From Nostocoides sp. Soil756 (GTDB taxonomy: Bacteria > Actinomycetota > Actinomycetes > Actinomycetales > Dermatophilaceae), in contig NZ_LMSE01000002.1 of assembly GCF_001428065.1 (NCBI RefSeq), positions 775,981 through 839,980 of the forward strand: a stretch of 64,000 nucleotides of DNA, given 5' to 3'. Under the pieces are notes generated by a model that had not been told where the DNA came from, searched no databases, and was given only the letters and a program-made list of their open reading frames with translations. How positions within the stretch are numbered: position 1 is the stretch's first letter; every line of letters starts with the position of its first letter. This document shows, one piece after another, positions 22,266 to 33,078 of the stretch. The position numbers and the translations under genes are program-made.

Positions 22266-23672
<1,407 letters not shown>

Positions 23673-23780
23673 ACCGCCGCGCGTCCCCGCCCGGGCTCGG
23701 GCGCTCGGGCCGACGCGGCTGGGACGGATGCCGTGCACCGTGGTCCACCATGGAGGCGTGAGCGACGTGGAGGTGGCCCG

Positions 23781-25547
23781 ATGACGGATGAGGGCGCGCG
23801 TCGGCGCCGCGACGATGTCGCCGACTTCCTGGAGTTCGCCGCCGCCCGGCAGGCTCCCGTGCTGCAGGCCGCGTCCGTCGTCGTCCGCGACCCCGCGGCC
23901 GCGCACCAGGCGGCGGTGCGCACCTTGGCCGCGCTGGCCGCCGACTGGCCCCGCGTGCGCGAGGACGGACCGGAGGCGAACCTGCGCAGCCGGCTCTACC
24001 GGGAGGCGCTGGCCGTCGCGTCGGTCGACCCCGAGGGTGACGTCACCGCCGACATCGGGCCGGTCGACGGGGTGGATGCGCGGCGTGCCGCAGCCGTTCG
24101 GGTGCTCGACGCCCTGCCCCCCCGGGTGCGGGCGGTCGCGGCGCTCCGGTGGCTCGACGACCGGGCCGACACCGCGACGGCCGAGATCCTGGGCGTGCCG
24201 GTCGAGCAGGTCCACGACGACGCGGCGCTCGTGCTGGTGCGGTTCGGCACGGTCGACGAGCGGCCCGATCGCCGTCCCGCCACCGAGGACGAGGCGCGCG
24301 ACCTGCTCGAGCTCGTGGCCGAGGCCGTCCCCGACGCCGACCTCGGCCCCGAGGCGGTCGAGACCGCCCGCGTGCGCCGCCGCACGACCCGGCGCCGGGC
24401 GGTGCTGGCGGGCGGGGTGGTCGTGGCCGCCGGGGCGACGGCGCTGGCCCTGCGGCCTTCGGACGGCCCCGTCCGTCCCCGCCCCACCCCGAGCCCGTCG
24501 GCGTCCGATGGTCGGCTGCGTGCGGTGCCGCTGGCCGGTGCGACGGTGCACCTGGCACCGGCGCCCGACGACGAGCCCTCCCTGCCCCCCTACCCCGACG
24601 CCGCCGCGCTCGCCCTGCCCGAGCGTCTCGGCCCCGGCCGTGACCCGCTCGAGCCGCTGTCCCCGGCCGGCACCCAGGCCTCGGTGCGTGCGGTGTTCTT
24701 GCTCCGCACGGGGGAGGACCGCTACCAGCCCGCGGTGTTCCTGCCCCGCCAGACACCGAGCCCGCTGCTGGTGCCGATGGCCCCGCTGCGTGCCACCGAG
24801 GACCGCGCCGGCAACCGGGGCTTCCCCCTGAGCCCGCGCGCCATCGCGGCCGACCGGCACCGGGTGGCGTTCGCGCAGCCCTCCGCCGTGGTGGTGCTCG
24901 AGCTGCGCACCACCCGGGCCCACCGCTACGCCGTCCCCGACGTCCATCTCACGAGCGCCGGCTGGGCCAGCGACGGGCGCACCGTGGTGGCCACCGGAGG
25001 GGAGGGGAACTGGCTCGTCGACACCAGTACCGCCGAGGTGACCAGCACCGTCCTGCCGGTGAACGCGGGCTTCGCCGACCTCCAGACGCTCGAGGGCCGG
25101 ACCGTGGTGCGCGGCTTCTCGGGGCGCGGCACCATCGTCGACACGAGCTCCGTCGACGGGCCCGAGCTCGAGGTGCAGGGCGACACCGTCTCGAACACCG
25201 AGGGGTGGACCTGTGGCCCGGTGTACCTGGGCCCGGTGCCGTCGACGGGCGGGCGCCAGCAGGGTCTGGCGGCCGTGCAGCGGGACGGGCGCCCCCGGCT
25301 GCGCATCCTGGCCGCCTCGACGGCCCGGGGCGTGCAGGCGCAGGCCTACCGTCCCCTCGGATGGGGGCCGCGGGACACCGCCCTGGTGGAGTCACTCTCC
25401 ACCGACGGGGCCGGCCGGCCGGTGCTGCGGCTGCTGGCCTGGGACGTCATCGAGGCCAGGCTCTACCGGGTGGCGTCCGTGGACACCCCGGCGTACCCGG
25501 CCGACGGCGCCTCCGACGACCCGTTCACCGGCGTCTGGGCGCTCTGA
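23781..25547 (+). CDS. Sigma-factor-like domain fused to a membrane segment and a C-terminal propeller-like domain
   Basis: 588 aa of unusual composition. Residues 10-75 resemble region 2 of SigE-family sigma factors (DFLEFAAARQAPVLQAAS, LAADWPRVREDGPEANLRSR). Residues 112-150 resemble region 4 (LPPRVRAVAALRWLDDRADT, AEILGVPVEQVHDDAALVLV). Residues 170-205 look like the start of the membrane protein often encoded after such sigma genes. One transmembrane helix lies at about 207-224 (VLAGGVVVAAGATALAL). A proline-rich linker and about 330 residues with WD/propeller-like strands (TSAGWASDGRTVVATGGEGN) follow. It may be a fusion that tethers or inactivates the sigma domain. The order is seen; function is inference. 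It stands alone after glyS. Confidence 0.6.
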   Translation: MTDEGARRRRDDVADFLEFAAARQAPVLQAASVVVRDPAAAHQAAVRTLAALAADWPRVREDGPEANLRSRLYREALAVASVDPEGDVTADIGPVDGVDARRAAAVRVLDALPPRVRAVAALRWLDDRADTATAEILGVPVEQVHDDAALVLVRFGTVDERPDRRPATEDEARDLLELVAEAVPDADLGPEAVETARVRRRTTRRRAVLAGGVVVAAGATALALRPSDGPVRPRPTPSPSASDGRLRAVPLAGATVHLAPAPDDEPSLPPYPDAAALALPERLGPGRDPLEPLSPAGTQASVRAVFLLRTGEDRYQPAVFLPRQTPSPLLVPMAPLRATEDRAGNRGFPLSPRAIAADRHRVAFAQPSAVVVLELRTTRAHRYAVPDVHLTSAGWASDGRTVVATGGEGNWLVDTSTAEVTSTVLPVNAGFADLQTLEGRTVVRGFSGRGTIVDTSSVDGPELEVQGDTVSNTEGWTCGPVYLGPVPSTGGRQQGLAAVQRDGRPRLRILAASTARGVQAQAYRPLGWGPRDTALVESLSTDGAGRPVLRLLAWDVIEARLYRVASVDTPAYPADGASDDPFTGVWAL

Positions 25548-25563
25548 GGCCGCGGGGGAGCGG

Positions 25564-26397
25564 TCAGCCGGGCTCGGCCCCCGTGGCCACCGGGCGGGTC
25601 GGGTCGGCGACCCACTCGCTCCACGAGCCGATGTACGGGATGGCGTCGATGCGGGCGGTGTGCAGGGCGAGGGCCATCTGGGCGGCGGTCACGCCCGAGC
25701 CGCAGCTGGTCCCGACGGGGGTGTCGCGGTGCACCCCAGCCTGCGCCGCGCGGGCCCGGATGCGGTCGGCCGGCAGGAAGGTGCCGTCGTCGGCCAGCAG
25801 CTCGCTCATCGGCAGGTTGACGGCGCCCGGGACGTGCCCGGCGACGGGGTCGATGGGCTCCATCTCGCCGCGGTAGCGCTCGGCGGCCCGGACGTCGAGG
25901 AGGACCCCCGCCCGGGCCATCTCGGCGGCGCTGGTGCTGTCGAGCACCGGCACGGACCCGGGGCGCACCGTCAGGGTGCCGGGGCTGGGGATCGCAGGTT
26001 CGCGAGTGGTCGGGTGGCCCGCGCGCACCCAGGCCGCGAGGCCGCCGTCGAGGACCCGCACCTGCGGATGGGCGGCCCAGCGCAGCACCCACCAGGCCCG
26101 GGCGGCCGACAGCGAGGTGCGCTGGTCGTAGACGACCACCTCCGTGTCGTCGTCGAGCCCGCAGGCGCGCAGGCCTGCCTGGAGCACCTCGGGGTCGGGC
26201 AGCGGGTGCCGGCCACGGTCGCCCGGGGGCCCCGCCAGGGCGGCGTCGAGGTCGAGGAAGGGCGCCCCGGGCAGGTGTGCGTCGGCGTAGAGCTCGCGCC
26301 CCGGCGTCCCGAGCAGGGTGTACTGGACGTCGATGACGCGGACCTCGTCGCGGGCGAGGGCCGCGGCCAGGTCGTCGGCGGAGATCAGCGCGCTCAC
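25564..26397 (-). CDS. Sulfurtransferase (two rhodanese domains)
   Basis: Thiosulfate or 3-mercaptopyruvate sulfurtransferase, 277 aa. Two rhodanese modules: an inactive N-terminal one (about 5-135, ending VRVLDGGLAAWVRAGHP) and a catalytic C-terminal one (about 150-275). The active-site cysteine is in TSCGSGVTA. GTG 26397 (MSALISADDL) has TTGGAT 6 nt upstream; ATG 26409 would add four residues. It is convergent with the sigma-fusion gene. The loop after the cysteine (CGSGVT) is the MST-like form, so mercaptopyruvate is the better guess. Confidence 0.88.
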   Translation of the reverse strand: MSALISADDLAAALARDEVRVIDVQYTLLGTPGRELYADAHLPGAPFLDLDAALAGPPGDRGRHPLPDPEVLQAGLRACGLDDDTEVVVYDQRTSLSAARAWWVLRWAAHPQVRVLDGGLAAWVRAGHPTTREPAIPSPGTLTVRPGSVPVLDSTSAAEMARAGVLLDVRAAERYRGEMEPIDPVAGHVPGAVNLPMSELLADDGTFLPADRIRARAAQAGVHRDTPVGTSCGSGVTAAQMALALHTARIDAIPYIGSWSEWVADPTRPVATGAEPG

Positions 26398-26441
26398 GCG
26401 GCCATCCAACCACCGGCCGGTCGCGCCCCGCGGGCTGCGGC

Positions 26442-27053
26442 TCAGCGCGCCGGACCCGGTAGCGGACGTGGACCGCGCCGGGGGAGGCCTCGACCTCGAC
26501 CGGCTCGAGCCCGACGCCCGCGAGGTCGGGGGTGAGCAGCGGCTCGCCGGCTCCCAGCGCCACCGGGATGTGGTCGAGGGTCAGCTCGTCGAGCTCGCCG
26601 GCCGCCAGCGCCTGGCGCACCGCCGAGGCGCCCCCCGCGATGTCGACGTCGCCGTCGCCGGCCGCACGGGCGGGCGGCCAGGGCCTCCGGCAGGCCTCCC
26701 GTCACGAAGTGGAACGTGGTCCCGCCCTCCATCTCCAGCGGCGGCCGGGCGTATCGAGTGAGGACGAACACCGGTGCGTGGTAGGGCGGCTCGTCGCCCC
26801 ACCAGCCGCGCCACCCCTCCTGCGACTCCCACGGTCCGCGCACCGGGCCGAACATGTTGCGGCCCATGACGTAGGCCCCGCGGGGACGGAGCAGCCGTTC
26901 GGTCCAGGCCCGGTCGACCGGGTGCAGGTCGTCGCCGACGTGCCAGTGGTGCAGCGAGAAACCGCCGCGGCCCAGCGGGTCCTCGCGGCTCTGGTCGGGG
27001 CCCGCGACGAAGCCGTCGAGCGAGACGGAGAGGTGGGCGGTGGTGAAGGTCAT
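26442..27053 (-). pseudogene. Frameshifted dihydrofolate-reductase-like (RibD C-terminal) protein
   Basis: The N-terminal frame from ATG 27053 is a good DHFR/RibD-C protein (LSVSLDGFVAGPDQSREDPL, AYVMGRNMFGPVRGPW, FVLTRYARPPLE, FHFVTGGLPEAL). At 26668-26677, in a run of C and G, coding character jumps by one base to AGDGDVDIAGGASAVRQALA and DELTLDHIPVALGAGEPLL, ending HVRYRVRR. That second frame has no stop near the expected end, while the first frame has TGA at 26442. So there are one or two indels. It is either a recent pseudogene or a base-call error in a GC run. Confidence 0.75.
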
Positions 27054-27107
27054 GGCCCGGTAGACCGCAGCGACAGCGCGGAATCGTCGGTGCGCGAGAA
27101 TGGTCGG

Positions 27108-27902
27108 ATGGCCCGCCGTGTCCGCCTCGTGCTGCTGCACGGGTCGCAGGTCAACCGGGCCGTGTGGTCGCGCTACGCCCACTTCCTCGGCCCCGACGTC
27201 GAGGTGGTGGCTCCCGACCTGCCCGCCCACGGCGCGCGCCGCGACGAGGGGTTCACCTGGGAGGCCGCGCTGGCCACTGTCGACGACGCGGTCGGGCCCG
27301 ACGACGGAACCCCGGTCGTGCTCGCCGGCCACAGCCTGGGCGGTTACCTCGCGCTGGCGTGGGCCGCACGGCATCCGCGGCGGCTGTCGGGCCTGGCGCT
27401 GCTCGGGGCGTCGGCGGTCCCCTCGGGTCTCGGCGCGCTGCTGTACCGCGGGCTGGCCCGGGTCGAGCAGCGCCTCGGGGCCGACCGGATGGCGCGCGCC
27501 CTCGACCGCGAGTTCGACACCCTGCTGCCCCCGGCCTTCGCCGCGGCCGTCAAGGAGGCGGGCTACGGCTTCGACGGCATCCCGGCCGCCTGGGCCGCGG
27601 TGATGCGAGAGTGCCGGCCCGAGATGCTGCGCGAGGTCACCGCCCCGGTGCTGCTCGTCAACGGCCAGCTCGACCAGCTGCGGGTCGACGTGCCGCGCTT
27701 CCGCCGGGCCGCCCGGTCCGCGCCGTGGGTGCGGGTGGTCACGGTGCCCCGCGGGCTGCACGTGGTGCCGCTGACCCATCCGGCCGAGGTGGCCGCCGCG
27801 CTCTGGGAGCTGGTGGTGTGGGCCCGCACCGAGGCCGAGGAGCACGGGAGTGGCCGATTCACGGTCGAGCCCCCGCTCGGGGGAGAATGGACGCCGCCAT
27901 GA
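27108..27902 (+). CDS. Alpha/beta-fold hydrolase
   Basis: Predicted soluble hydrolase of 264 aa. VLLHGSQVNRAVWSRYAHFL is the oxyanion-hole strand. The nucleophile elbow is AGHSLGGYLALAWA (serine about residue 77), the acid is in LVNGQLDQLRVD, and the histidine is in GLHVVPLTHP. ATG 27108 has GAGAAT 6 nt upstream. It overlaps dusB by 4 nt (ATGA), so the two are cotranscribed although no functional link is obvious. The substrate is unknown. Confidence 0.85.
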   Translation: MARRVRLVLLHGSQVNRAVWSRYAHFLGPDVEVVAPDLPAHGARRDEGFTWEAALATVDDAVGPDDGTPVVLAGHSLGGYLALAWAARHPRRLSGLALLGASAVPSGLGALLYRGLARVEQRLGADRMARALDREFDTLLPPAFAAAVKEAGYGFDGIPAAWAAVMRECRPEMLREVTAPVLLVNGQLDQLRVDVPRFRRAARSAPWVRVVTVPRGLHVVPLTHPAEVAAALWELVVWARTEAEEHGSGRFTVEPPLGGEWTPP

Positions 27903-29110
27903 CGACCACTGCCCCCGCGCCCGCCCCGGTCCTGCCCCCGCTGCAGATCGGGCGCCACGTCATCGGCTCCCCGGTGGTGCTGGCGCCGATGGCCGGCATC
28001 ACCAACCGCGCCTTCCGCCGGCTCTGCCGCGAGTACGGGTCGGCCGGGCTCGAGGCCGGTGGCGCGTCCGGGGCGAGCAGCCTCTACGTCGCCGAGATGG
28101 TGACCACGCGCGCCCTGGTCGAGCGCAACGCCGAGACGCTGCGCCTCATCTCGCACGACCCCGACGAGCAGCCCCGGTCGGTGCAGCTGTACTCGGTCGA
28201 CCCCGCCACGGCCGGCCTGGCCGCGCGGATGCTCGTCACCGAGGACCGCGCCGACCACATCGACCTCAACTTCGGCTGCCCCGTGCCCAAGGTCACCCGC
28301 AAGGGCGGCGGCGCCGCGCTGCCGTGGAAGACCGAGCTGTTCCGCGGCATCGTGCGGGCCGTGGTCCGCGAGGCCTCGGCCCACGACGTGCCCGTCACCG
28401 TGAAGATGCGGGTGGGCATCGACGCCGACCACGTCACCTACCTCGACGCCGGCCGCATCGCCGAGGCCGAGGGGGTGGCCGCCGTGGCCCTGCACGCGCG
28501 CACCGCGGCCCAGGCCTACTCCGGGCAGGCCGACTGGTCGGCGATCGCCCGGCTCAAGGAGGCCGTGACCACCATCCCGGTGCTCGGGAACGGCGACATC
28601 TGGTCGGCCGAGGACGCGCTCGCGATGGTGGCGCGCACCGGCTGCGACGGCGTCGTGGTGGGGCGCGGGTGCCTGGGGCGGCCGTGGCTGTTCACCGACC
28701 TCGCGGCGGCCTTCGCGGGTTCCGACGCGCGGGTCACGCCCGGGCTGCGCGAGGTCACCGAGACCCTGCGGCGCCACGCGCGCTACCTGGTCGAGTTCTA
28801 CGACGGCGACGAGGGGCGGGGCTGCCGCGACATCCGCAAGCACATCGCCTGGTACCTCAAGGGCTTCCCGGCCGGCTCCGAGGTGCGCCACCGGCTGGCG
28901 CTGGTCGACAGCCTCCAGGCCCTCGACGACCTCATCGGCGGGATGGACCTCGACGCGCCGTGGCCCGGGGAGCCGGCCGAGGGCCAGCGCGGCCGCTCCG
29001 GGTCGCCGAGGGTCGTGGCCATGCCCGAGCACTGGCTGCGCTCGCGCGAGCTCGACGACGCCCAGCGGGCCCAGGTGGCCCAGGCCGAGCTCAGCGTCTC
29101 CGGCGGCTGA
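27899..29110 (+). CDS. dusB: tRNA-dihydrouridine synthase DusB family
   Basis: FMN enzyme that reduces uridines in the tRNA D-loop, 403 aa. VLAPMAGITNRAFRRLCREY is the FMN-binding start. NFGCPVPKVTRKGGGAAL holds the catalytic cysteine. VKMRVGID, ALHARTAAQAYSG and VLGNGDIWSAEDAL are barrel motifs. DIRKHIAWYLKGFP marks the C-terminal helical domain. The DusB subgroup is by similarity. In other actinobacteria dusB precedes dgt and dnaG; the same order is kept here with a YdeI-like gene inserted. Confidence 0.92.
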   Translation: MTTTAPAPAPVLPPLQIGRHVIGSPVVLAPMAGITNRAFRRLCREYGSAGLEAGGASGASSLYVAEMVTTRALVERNAETLRLISHDPDEQPRSVQLYSVDPATAGLAARMLVTEDRADHIDLNFGCPVPKVTRKGGGAALPWKTELFRGIVRAVVREASAHDVPVTVKMRVGIDADHVTYLDAGRIAEAEGVAAVALHARTAAQAYSGQADWSAIARLKEAVTTIPVLGNGDIWSAEDALAMVARTGCDGVVVGRGCLGRPWLFTDLAAAFAGSDARVTPGLREVTETLRRHARYLVEFYDGDEGRGCRDIRKHIAWYLKGFPAGSEVRHRLALVDSLQALDDLIGGMDLDAPWPGEPAEGQRGRSGSPRVVAMPEHWLRSRELDDAQRAQVAQAELSVSGG

Positions 29111-29178
29111 CGCCCGCGCATCCGCCTCGGCGCTCTCGGAGGCGGCCGTCCGTCGGTGGGTCTCGCTAGCCTCGAGGT

Positions 29179-29847
29179 GTGAGCGAGCGGATCGGGACCC
29201 CGGGCGGCACGCCCGAGCGACCGGCACTGTTCTTCCGCGACGGCGCCGAGTTCGGGTGCTGGCTGGCGGCCCACCACGACACCGCGACCGAGCTCTGGAT
29301 GGGCCTGTACAAGAAGGCCTCCGGCAAGGGCGGCATCACCTGGGCCGAGGCCGTGCGCGAGGCCCTCTGCTGGGGCTGGATCGACTCGCGCGCCGAGCGG
29401 GTCGACGACGACGCGCGCCGGCAGCGCTGGACCCCCCGCCGGCCCGGCAGCACCTGGTCCACCGTCAACATCGACGCCGTCGCCGAGCTCACCGCCCAGG
29501 GCCGGATGCAGCCGGCCGGCCTCGCGGCCTTCGAGCGCCGCCGTGAGGTCCGCAGCGGCATCTACTCCTACGAGAACGGCACCCTCGAGCTGCCCGCGCC
29601 CTATGCCGCCCTGCTGGCCGCCGACCCCGCCGCCACCGCGTTCTGGCAGGAGGCGACCCCCGGGTACCGCAAAATCGTCGTCGGCTGGGTGCTCAGCGCC
29701 CACCAGGAGGCCACCCGCGACCGCCGCATGGCCCAGCTCGTCGACGACTCCGCTGCGGGCCGGATGGTGAAGTTCCAGCGCTACGGCACCCCGCCCACCT
29801 GGGTGGCCCGGGCCGCCGCCGCCGCGGAGGCCGCCCGCCTAGGGTGA
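29179..29847 (+). CDS. YdeI/OmpD-associated family protein
   Basis: 222 aa. FFRDGAEFGCWLAAHHDTATELWMGLYKKA and REALCWGWIDSRAE (quoted in parts) with a C-terminal YRKIVVGWVLSAHQEATRDR segment match the YdeI family, whose role is poorly defined; members are linked with stress or bacteriocin tolerance. TAGCCT at 29167-29172 lies 6 nt before GTG 29179. Its last codons contain the TAGGGT that probably serves as the dgt -10, so the two genes may be separately transcribed though only 4 nt apart. Confidence 0.8.
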   Translation: MSERIGTPGGTPERPALFFRDGAEFGCWLAAHHDTATELWMGLYKKASGKGGITWAEAVREALCWGWIDSRAERVDDDARRQRWTPRRPGSTWSTVNIDAVAELTAQGRMQPAGLAAFERRREVRSGIYSYENGTLELPAPYAALLAADPAATAFWQEATPGYRKIVVGWVLSAHQEATRDRRMAQLVDDSAAGRMVKFQRYGTPPTWVARAAAAAEAARLG

Positions 29848-29851
29848 GCCC

Positions 29852-31093
29852 GTGACCTACTCCGCGCGCGACCGCGACCGCTGGGTGGCCGAGGACCCCG
29901 CCCAGAAGCGCTCCGACCGCGACGACTTCGCCCGCGACCGTGCCCGGCTGTTGCACTCGGCCTCGCTGCGCCGGCTCAGCGCCAAGACCCAGGTCGTCGC
30001 ACCGTCCTCCGACGACTTCGTCCGCAACCGGCTCACCCACTCCCTCGAGGTCGCCCAGATCGGCCGCGAGCTGGGGCAGGCCCTCGGCTGCAGCGCCGAC
30101 GTCGTCGACACCGCGTGCCTGGCCCACGACCTCGGCCACCCCCCGTTCGGGCACAACGGCGAGTCGGCCCTCGACACCGTGGCGGCGGGCATCGGCGGCT
30201 TCGAGGGCAACGCCCAGACGCTGCGCATCCTGACCCGCCTCGAGCCCAAGCGCATCCACCCCGACGGCCGCCCCGCGGGCCTCAACCTCACCCGGGCCAG
30301 CCTGGATGCCGCCACCAAGTACCCCTGGCGCCGGGGCGAGGCGCCGCACCCCACGACGAAGTTCGGCGTCTACGACGACGACCTCGACGTCTTCGGCTGG
30401 TTCCGCGAGGGCGCCCCGGCCGGCCGGCGCGCGTTCGAGGCCGAGGTCATGGACTGGTCCGACGATGTCGCCTACTCGGTGCACGACGTCGAGGACGCCA
30501 TCGCGTCGGGGTGGCTCGACCCCCGGGCCCTGCGTGACCCGGCCGACGTCGACGCCGTGCTGGCCGTCGCCACCCGCGTGTACGAGCCCGACCTCGGCGA
30601 CGACGAGCTGCGCGGCGCCCTCGAGCGCATCCTCGCCTCGGGCGTCGTGCCCACCACCCACGACGGCAGCCGGCGCGCCCTGGCCGCGCTGAAGGACATG
30701 ACCTCGCGGCTCATCGGCCGGTTCGCGGTCACGGTCGAGTCCGCCACCCGTGAGGCCAACGGGGACGCCGCCCTGGTCCGCCACGAGGCCGCGCTCGTCG
30801 TCCCCACCCGTGCCCGCGCCGAGTGCGCAGTGCTCAAGGCGGTGTCGGCCCACTACGTGATGCACGCCGCCGAGCGGGTCGCCCTCTACGAGACCCAGCG
30901 CCAGGTGGTCGCCGAGCTCGTGGCCGCCTTCCAGGCCGACCCCGCGCGCCTCGACCCCGACCTGCGCGCCGACCTCGACGCCGCCGGCGACGACGGGGCC
31001 GCCCTGCGCGTGGTCGTCGACCAGGTGGCCTCGCTCACCGACGTCCGCGCCCTCGAGCTGCACCGTCGCTGGTGCCGCCGCCCGGCGGGCTGA
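29852..31093 (+). CDS. dgt: Deoxyguanosinetriphosphate triphosphohydrolase-like protein
   Basis: HD-superfamily dNTPase that removes triphosphate from dGTP and helps balance dNTP pools, 413 aa. The metal motif H...HD is in NRLTHSLEVAQIGRE and CLAHDLGHPPFGHNGE (about 58-110), with the distal aspartate in VMDWSDDVAYSVHDVED. TAGGGT at 29840-29845 is 6 nt before GTG 29852. The neighbouring dnaG gives a replication context. Confidence 0.92.
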   Translation: MTYSARDRDRWVAEDPAQKRSDRDDFARDRARLLHSASLRRLSAKTQVVAPSSDDFVRNRLTHSLEVAQIGRELGQALGCSADVVDTACLAHDLGHPPFGHNGESALDTVAAGIGGFEGNAQTLRILTRLEPKRIHPDGRPAGLNLTRASLDAATKYPWRRGEAPHPTTKFGVYDDDLDVFGWFREGAPAGRRAFEAEVMDWSDDVAYSVHDVEDAIASGWLDPRALRDPADVDAVLAVATRVYEPDLGDDELRGALERILASGVVPTTHDGSRRALAALKDMTSRLIGRFAVTVESATREANGDAALVRHEAALVVPTRARAECAVLKAVSAHYVMHAAERVALYETQRQVVAELVAAFQADPARLDPDLRADLDAAGDDGAALRVVVDQVASLTDVRALELHRRWCRRPAG

Positions 31094-31137
31094 CGGGCGC
31101 ACGACCTAGACTCACGGACACACCACTGGGAGGTCGA

Positions 31138-33078
31138 GTGCCGGGTCGGATCAGGGCCGACGACATCACGTCGGTCAAGGAGCGCTCGTCCATCGAGGCC
31201 GTCGTCCGCGACCACGTGACGCTGCGCCCGGCGGGCGTAGGGTCCCTCAAGGGGCTCTGCCCGTTCCACGACGAGAAGACCCCGAGCTTCACGGTGCGCC
31301 CGACCCTCGGCACGTTCCACTGCTTCGGCTGCGGCGAGGGCGGAGACGTCCTCGACTTCGTGCAGAAGGTCGAGCACCTCAGCTTCACCGAGTCGGTCGA
31401 GCGCCTGGCGGCCAAGCTCGGGATGGAGCTGCGCTACGAGGAGGGCGGCGGCCCTCGTGAGGGCGGCACCTCGCTCGGCAAGCGCTCGCGGCTGGTGGAG
31501 GCCCACCGGGTGGCCGAGGAGTTCTACACCGCCGCGCTGCTCGACCGGACCCGCGGGGACGCCCGGGTCGGGCGCGACTTCCTGCGCGAGCGCGGCTTCG
31601 GCTCGGCCGCGGTCGAGCGCTTCGGGGTGGGCTTCGCCCCGGCCGACGGCGACGCCCTGACCCGGCACCTGCGCGAGCGGGGCTTCACCGAGGACGAGCT
31701 CACCACCGCCGGCCTCAGCGGGCGGGGGAGCCGGGGGCTCTACGACCGGTTCCGGGGGCGGTTGATGTGGCCCATCCGCGACACCACCGGCGACACCGTG
31801 GGCTTCGGGGCGCGGCGGCTCTTCGACGGCGACCGGATCGCGGCGAAGTACCTCAACACCTCCGAGACGCCCATCTACAAGAAGAGCTCGGTGCTCTACG
31901 GCCTCGACCTCGCCAAGAAGGCCATCGCGGCCGACCGCCGGGCCGTGGTCGTCGAGGGCTACACCGACGTCATGGCCGCCCACCTCTCGGGCGTCGAGGG
32001 CGCGGTCGCCACCTGCGGTACCGCCTTCGGCGTCGACCACATCAAGCTGCTGCGCCGCATCATGCGCGACGAGGCCGACCACGCCCCGGCCCGCGTCGTC
32101 TTCACCTTCGACGGCGACGCCGCGGGGCAGAAGGCCGCGATGACGGCCTTCGGCGAGGACCAGCGCTGGGCCGCCCAGTCGTTCGTGGCCGTCGCCCCCG
32201 ACGGGATGGACCCGTGCGACCTGCGGCTGGCCAAGGGGGACGCTGCGGTCGCGGCCCTGGTCGACAGCGCGGTGCCGATGTTCGAGTTCGCGGTGCGCAC
32301 CACCATCGCGCGCTTCGACCTCGACACCGCCGAGGGGCGGGTGCAGGCGATGAAGTCGGTCGCGCCCATCGTCGGCTCCATCCGCGACACCAGCCTGCGC
32401 CCCGAGTACATCCGGACCGTGTCGGGCTGGCTCGGGGTCGAGGTCGAGCAGATGGCCACCGAGGTCAAGAAGGCCGGCCGGCTGGCGCCGCCCGACCCGA
32501 CCGCCGACCGCCGCGGCGTGGGCACCGACGAGGTCCCCGAGCCCGGGCCCGGCGAGGGAGGCCCCGGCCTGCCGCCGCCCGACCTGCGCGACCCCGTCGT
32601 GGCGGCCGAGCGCCAGCTGCTCCAGGCGCTGCTGCAGTACCCCGGCGAGTTCCCGGATGCCGTCGTCGAGGCGCTCGAGCCCGAGGTCCTCACCGCGCCC
32701 GCCCACCGGGCCGTGCTCGACGGCGTGCGCATCGCCGCGGCCCGCGGCCACCGGGTGGGCTCGGCCGCGGCGTGGGTCGCGGCCGTCGGCGAGGCCGCCC
32801 CCGTCACGGTGCGGTCGCTGGTGTCCGAGCTGTCGGTGGCTTCGCTCCCGGTGCGCTTCGACAGCGCCACCGGGCTGCCGCCGCGGCGCTACCTCGACAG
32901 CCTCGTCGTCGGGGTCCGCGACGCCCACCTCGGGCGACGCATCGCCGATGCGATGGCCGCGCTGCGCCGCATCCAGAACGACCCGGCGTCCGACCAGTCG
33001 TCCCTGCGCGAGAGGACCACCGCCTTGCACGCCCTCGAGCTCGAACGCGTCCGCCTGCGAGAGGGGGTGGGGTCGTGA
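31138..33078 (+). CDS. dnaG: DNA primase
   Basis: Synthesises RNA primers at the replication fork, 646 aa. The CHC2 zinc finger uses C41, H44, C62 and C65 (CPFHDEK, FHCFGCGEG). The TOPRIM domain at about 255-340 shows VVVEGYTDVMAAH and FTFDGDAAGQKA. The C-terminal DnaB-binding domain lies from about 480. GTG 31138 is preceded by GGGAGG (31128-31133), one of the few clear ribosome binding sites here, with TAGACT at 31107-31112. It overlaps the next gene by GTGA. Confidence 0.95.
   Translation: MPGRIRADDITSVKERSSIEAVVRDHVTLRPAGVGSLKGLCPFHDEKTPSFTVRPTLGTFHCFGCGEGGDVLDFVQKVEHLSFTESVERLAAKLGMELRYEEGGGPREGGTSLGKRSRLVEAHRVAEEFYTAALLDRTRGDARVGRDFLRERGFGSAAVERFGVGFAPADGDALTRHLRERGFTEDELTTAGLSGRGSRGLYDRFRGRLMWPIRDTTGDTVGFGARRLFDGDRIAAKYLNTSETPIYKKSSVLYGLDLAKKAIAADRRAVVVEGYTDVMAAHLSGVEGAVATCGTAFGVDHIKLLRRIMRDEADHAPARVVFTFDGDAAGQKAAMTAFGEDQRWAAQSFVAVAPDGMDPCDLRLAKGDAAVAALVDSAVPMFEFAVRTTIARFDLDTAEGRVQAMKSVAPIVGSIRDTSLRPEYIRTVSGWLGVEVEQMATEVKKAGRLAPPDPTADRRGVGTDEVPEPGPGEGGPGLPPPDLRDPVVAAERQLLQALLQYPGEFPDAVVEALEPEVLTAPAHRAVLDGVRIAAARGHRVGSAAAWVAAVGEAAPVTVRSLVSELSVASLPVRFDSATGLPPRRYLDSLVVGVRDAHLGRRIADAMAALRRIQNDPASDQSSLRERTTALHALELERVRLREGVGS

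Noticed and set aside
26660..26690. Programmed frameshift in the DHFR-like gene
   Set aside because: There is no slippery heptamer or downstream pseudoknot, and the second frame lacks a stop at the expected end. An indel or base-call error explains it better.
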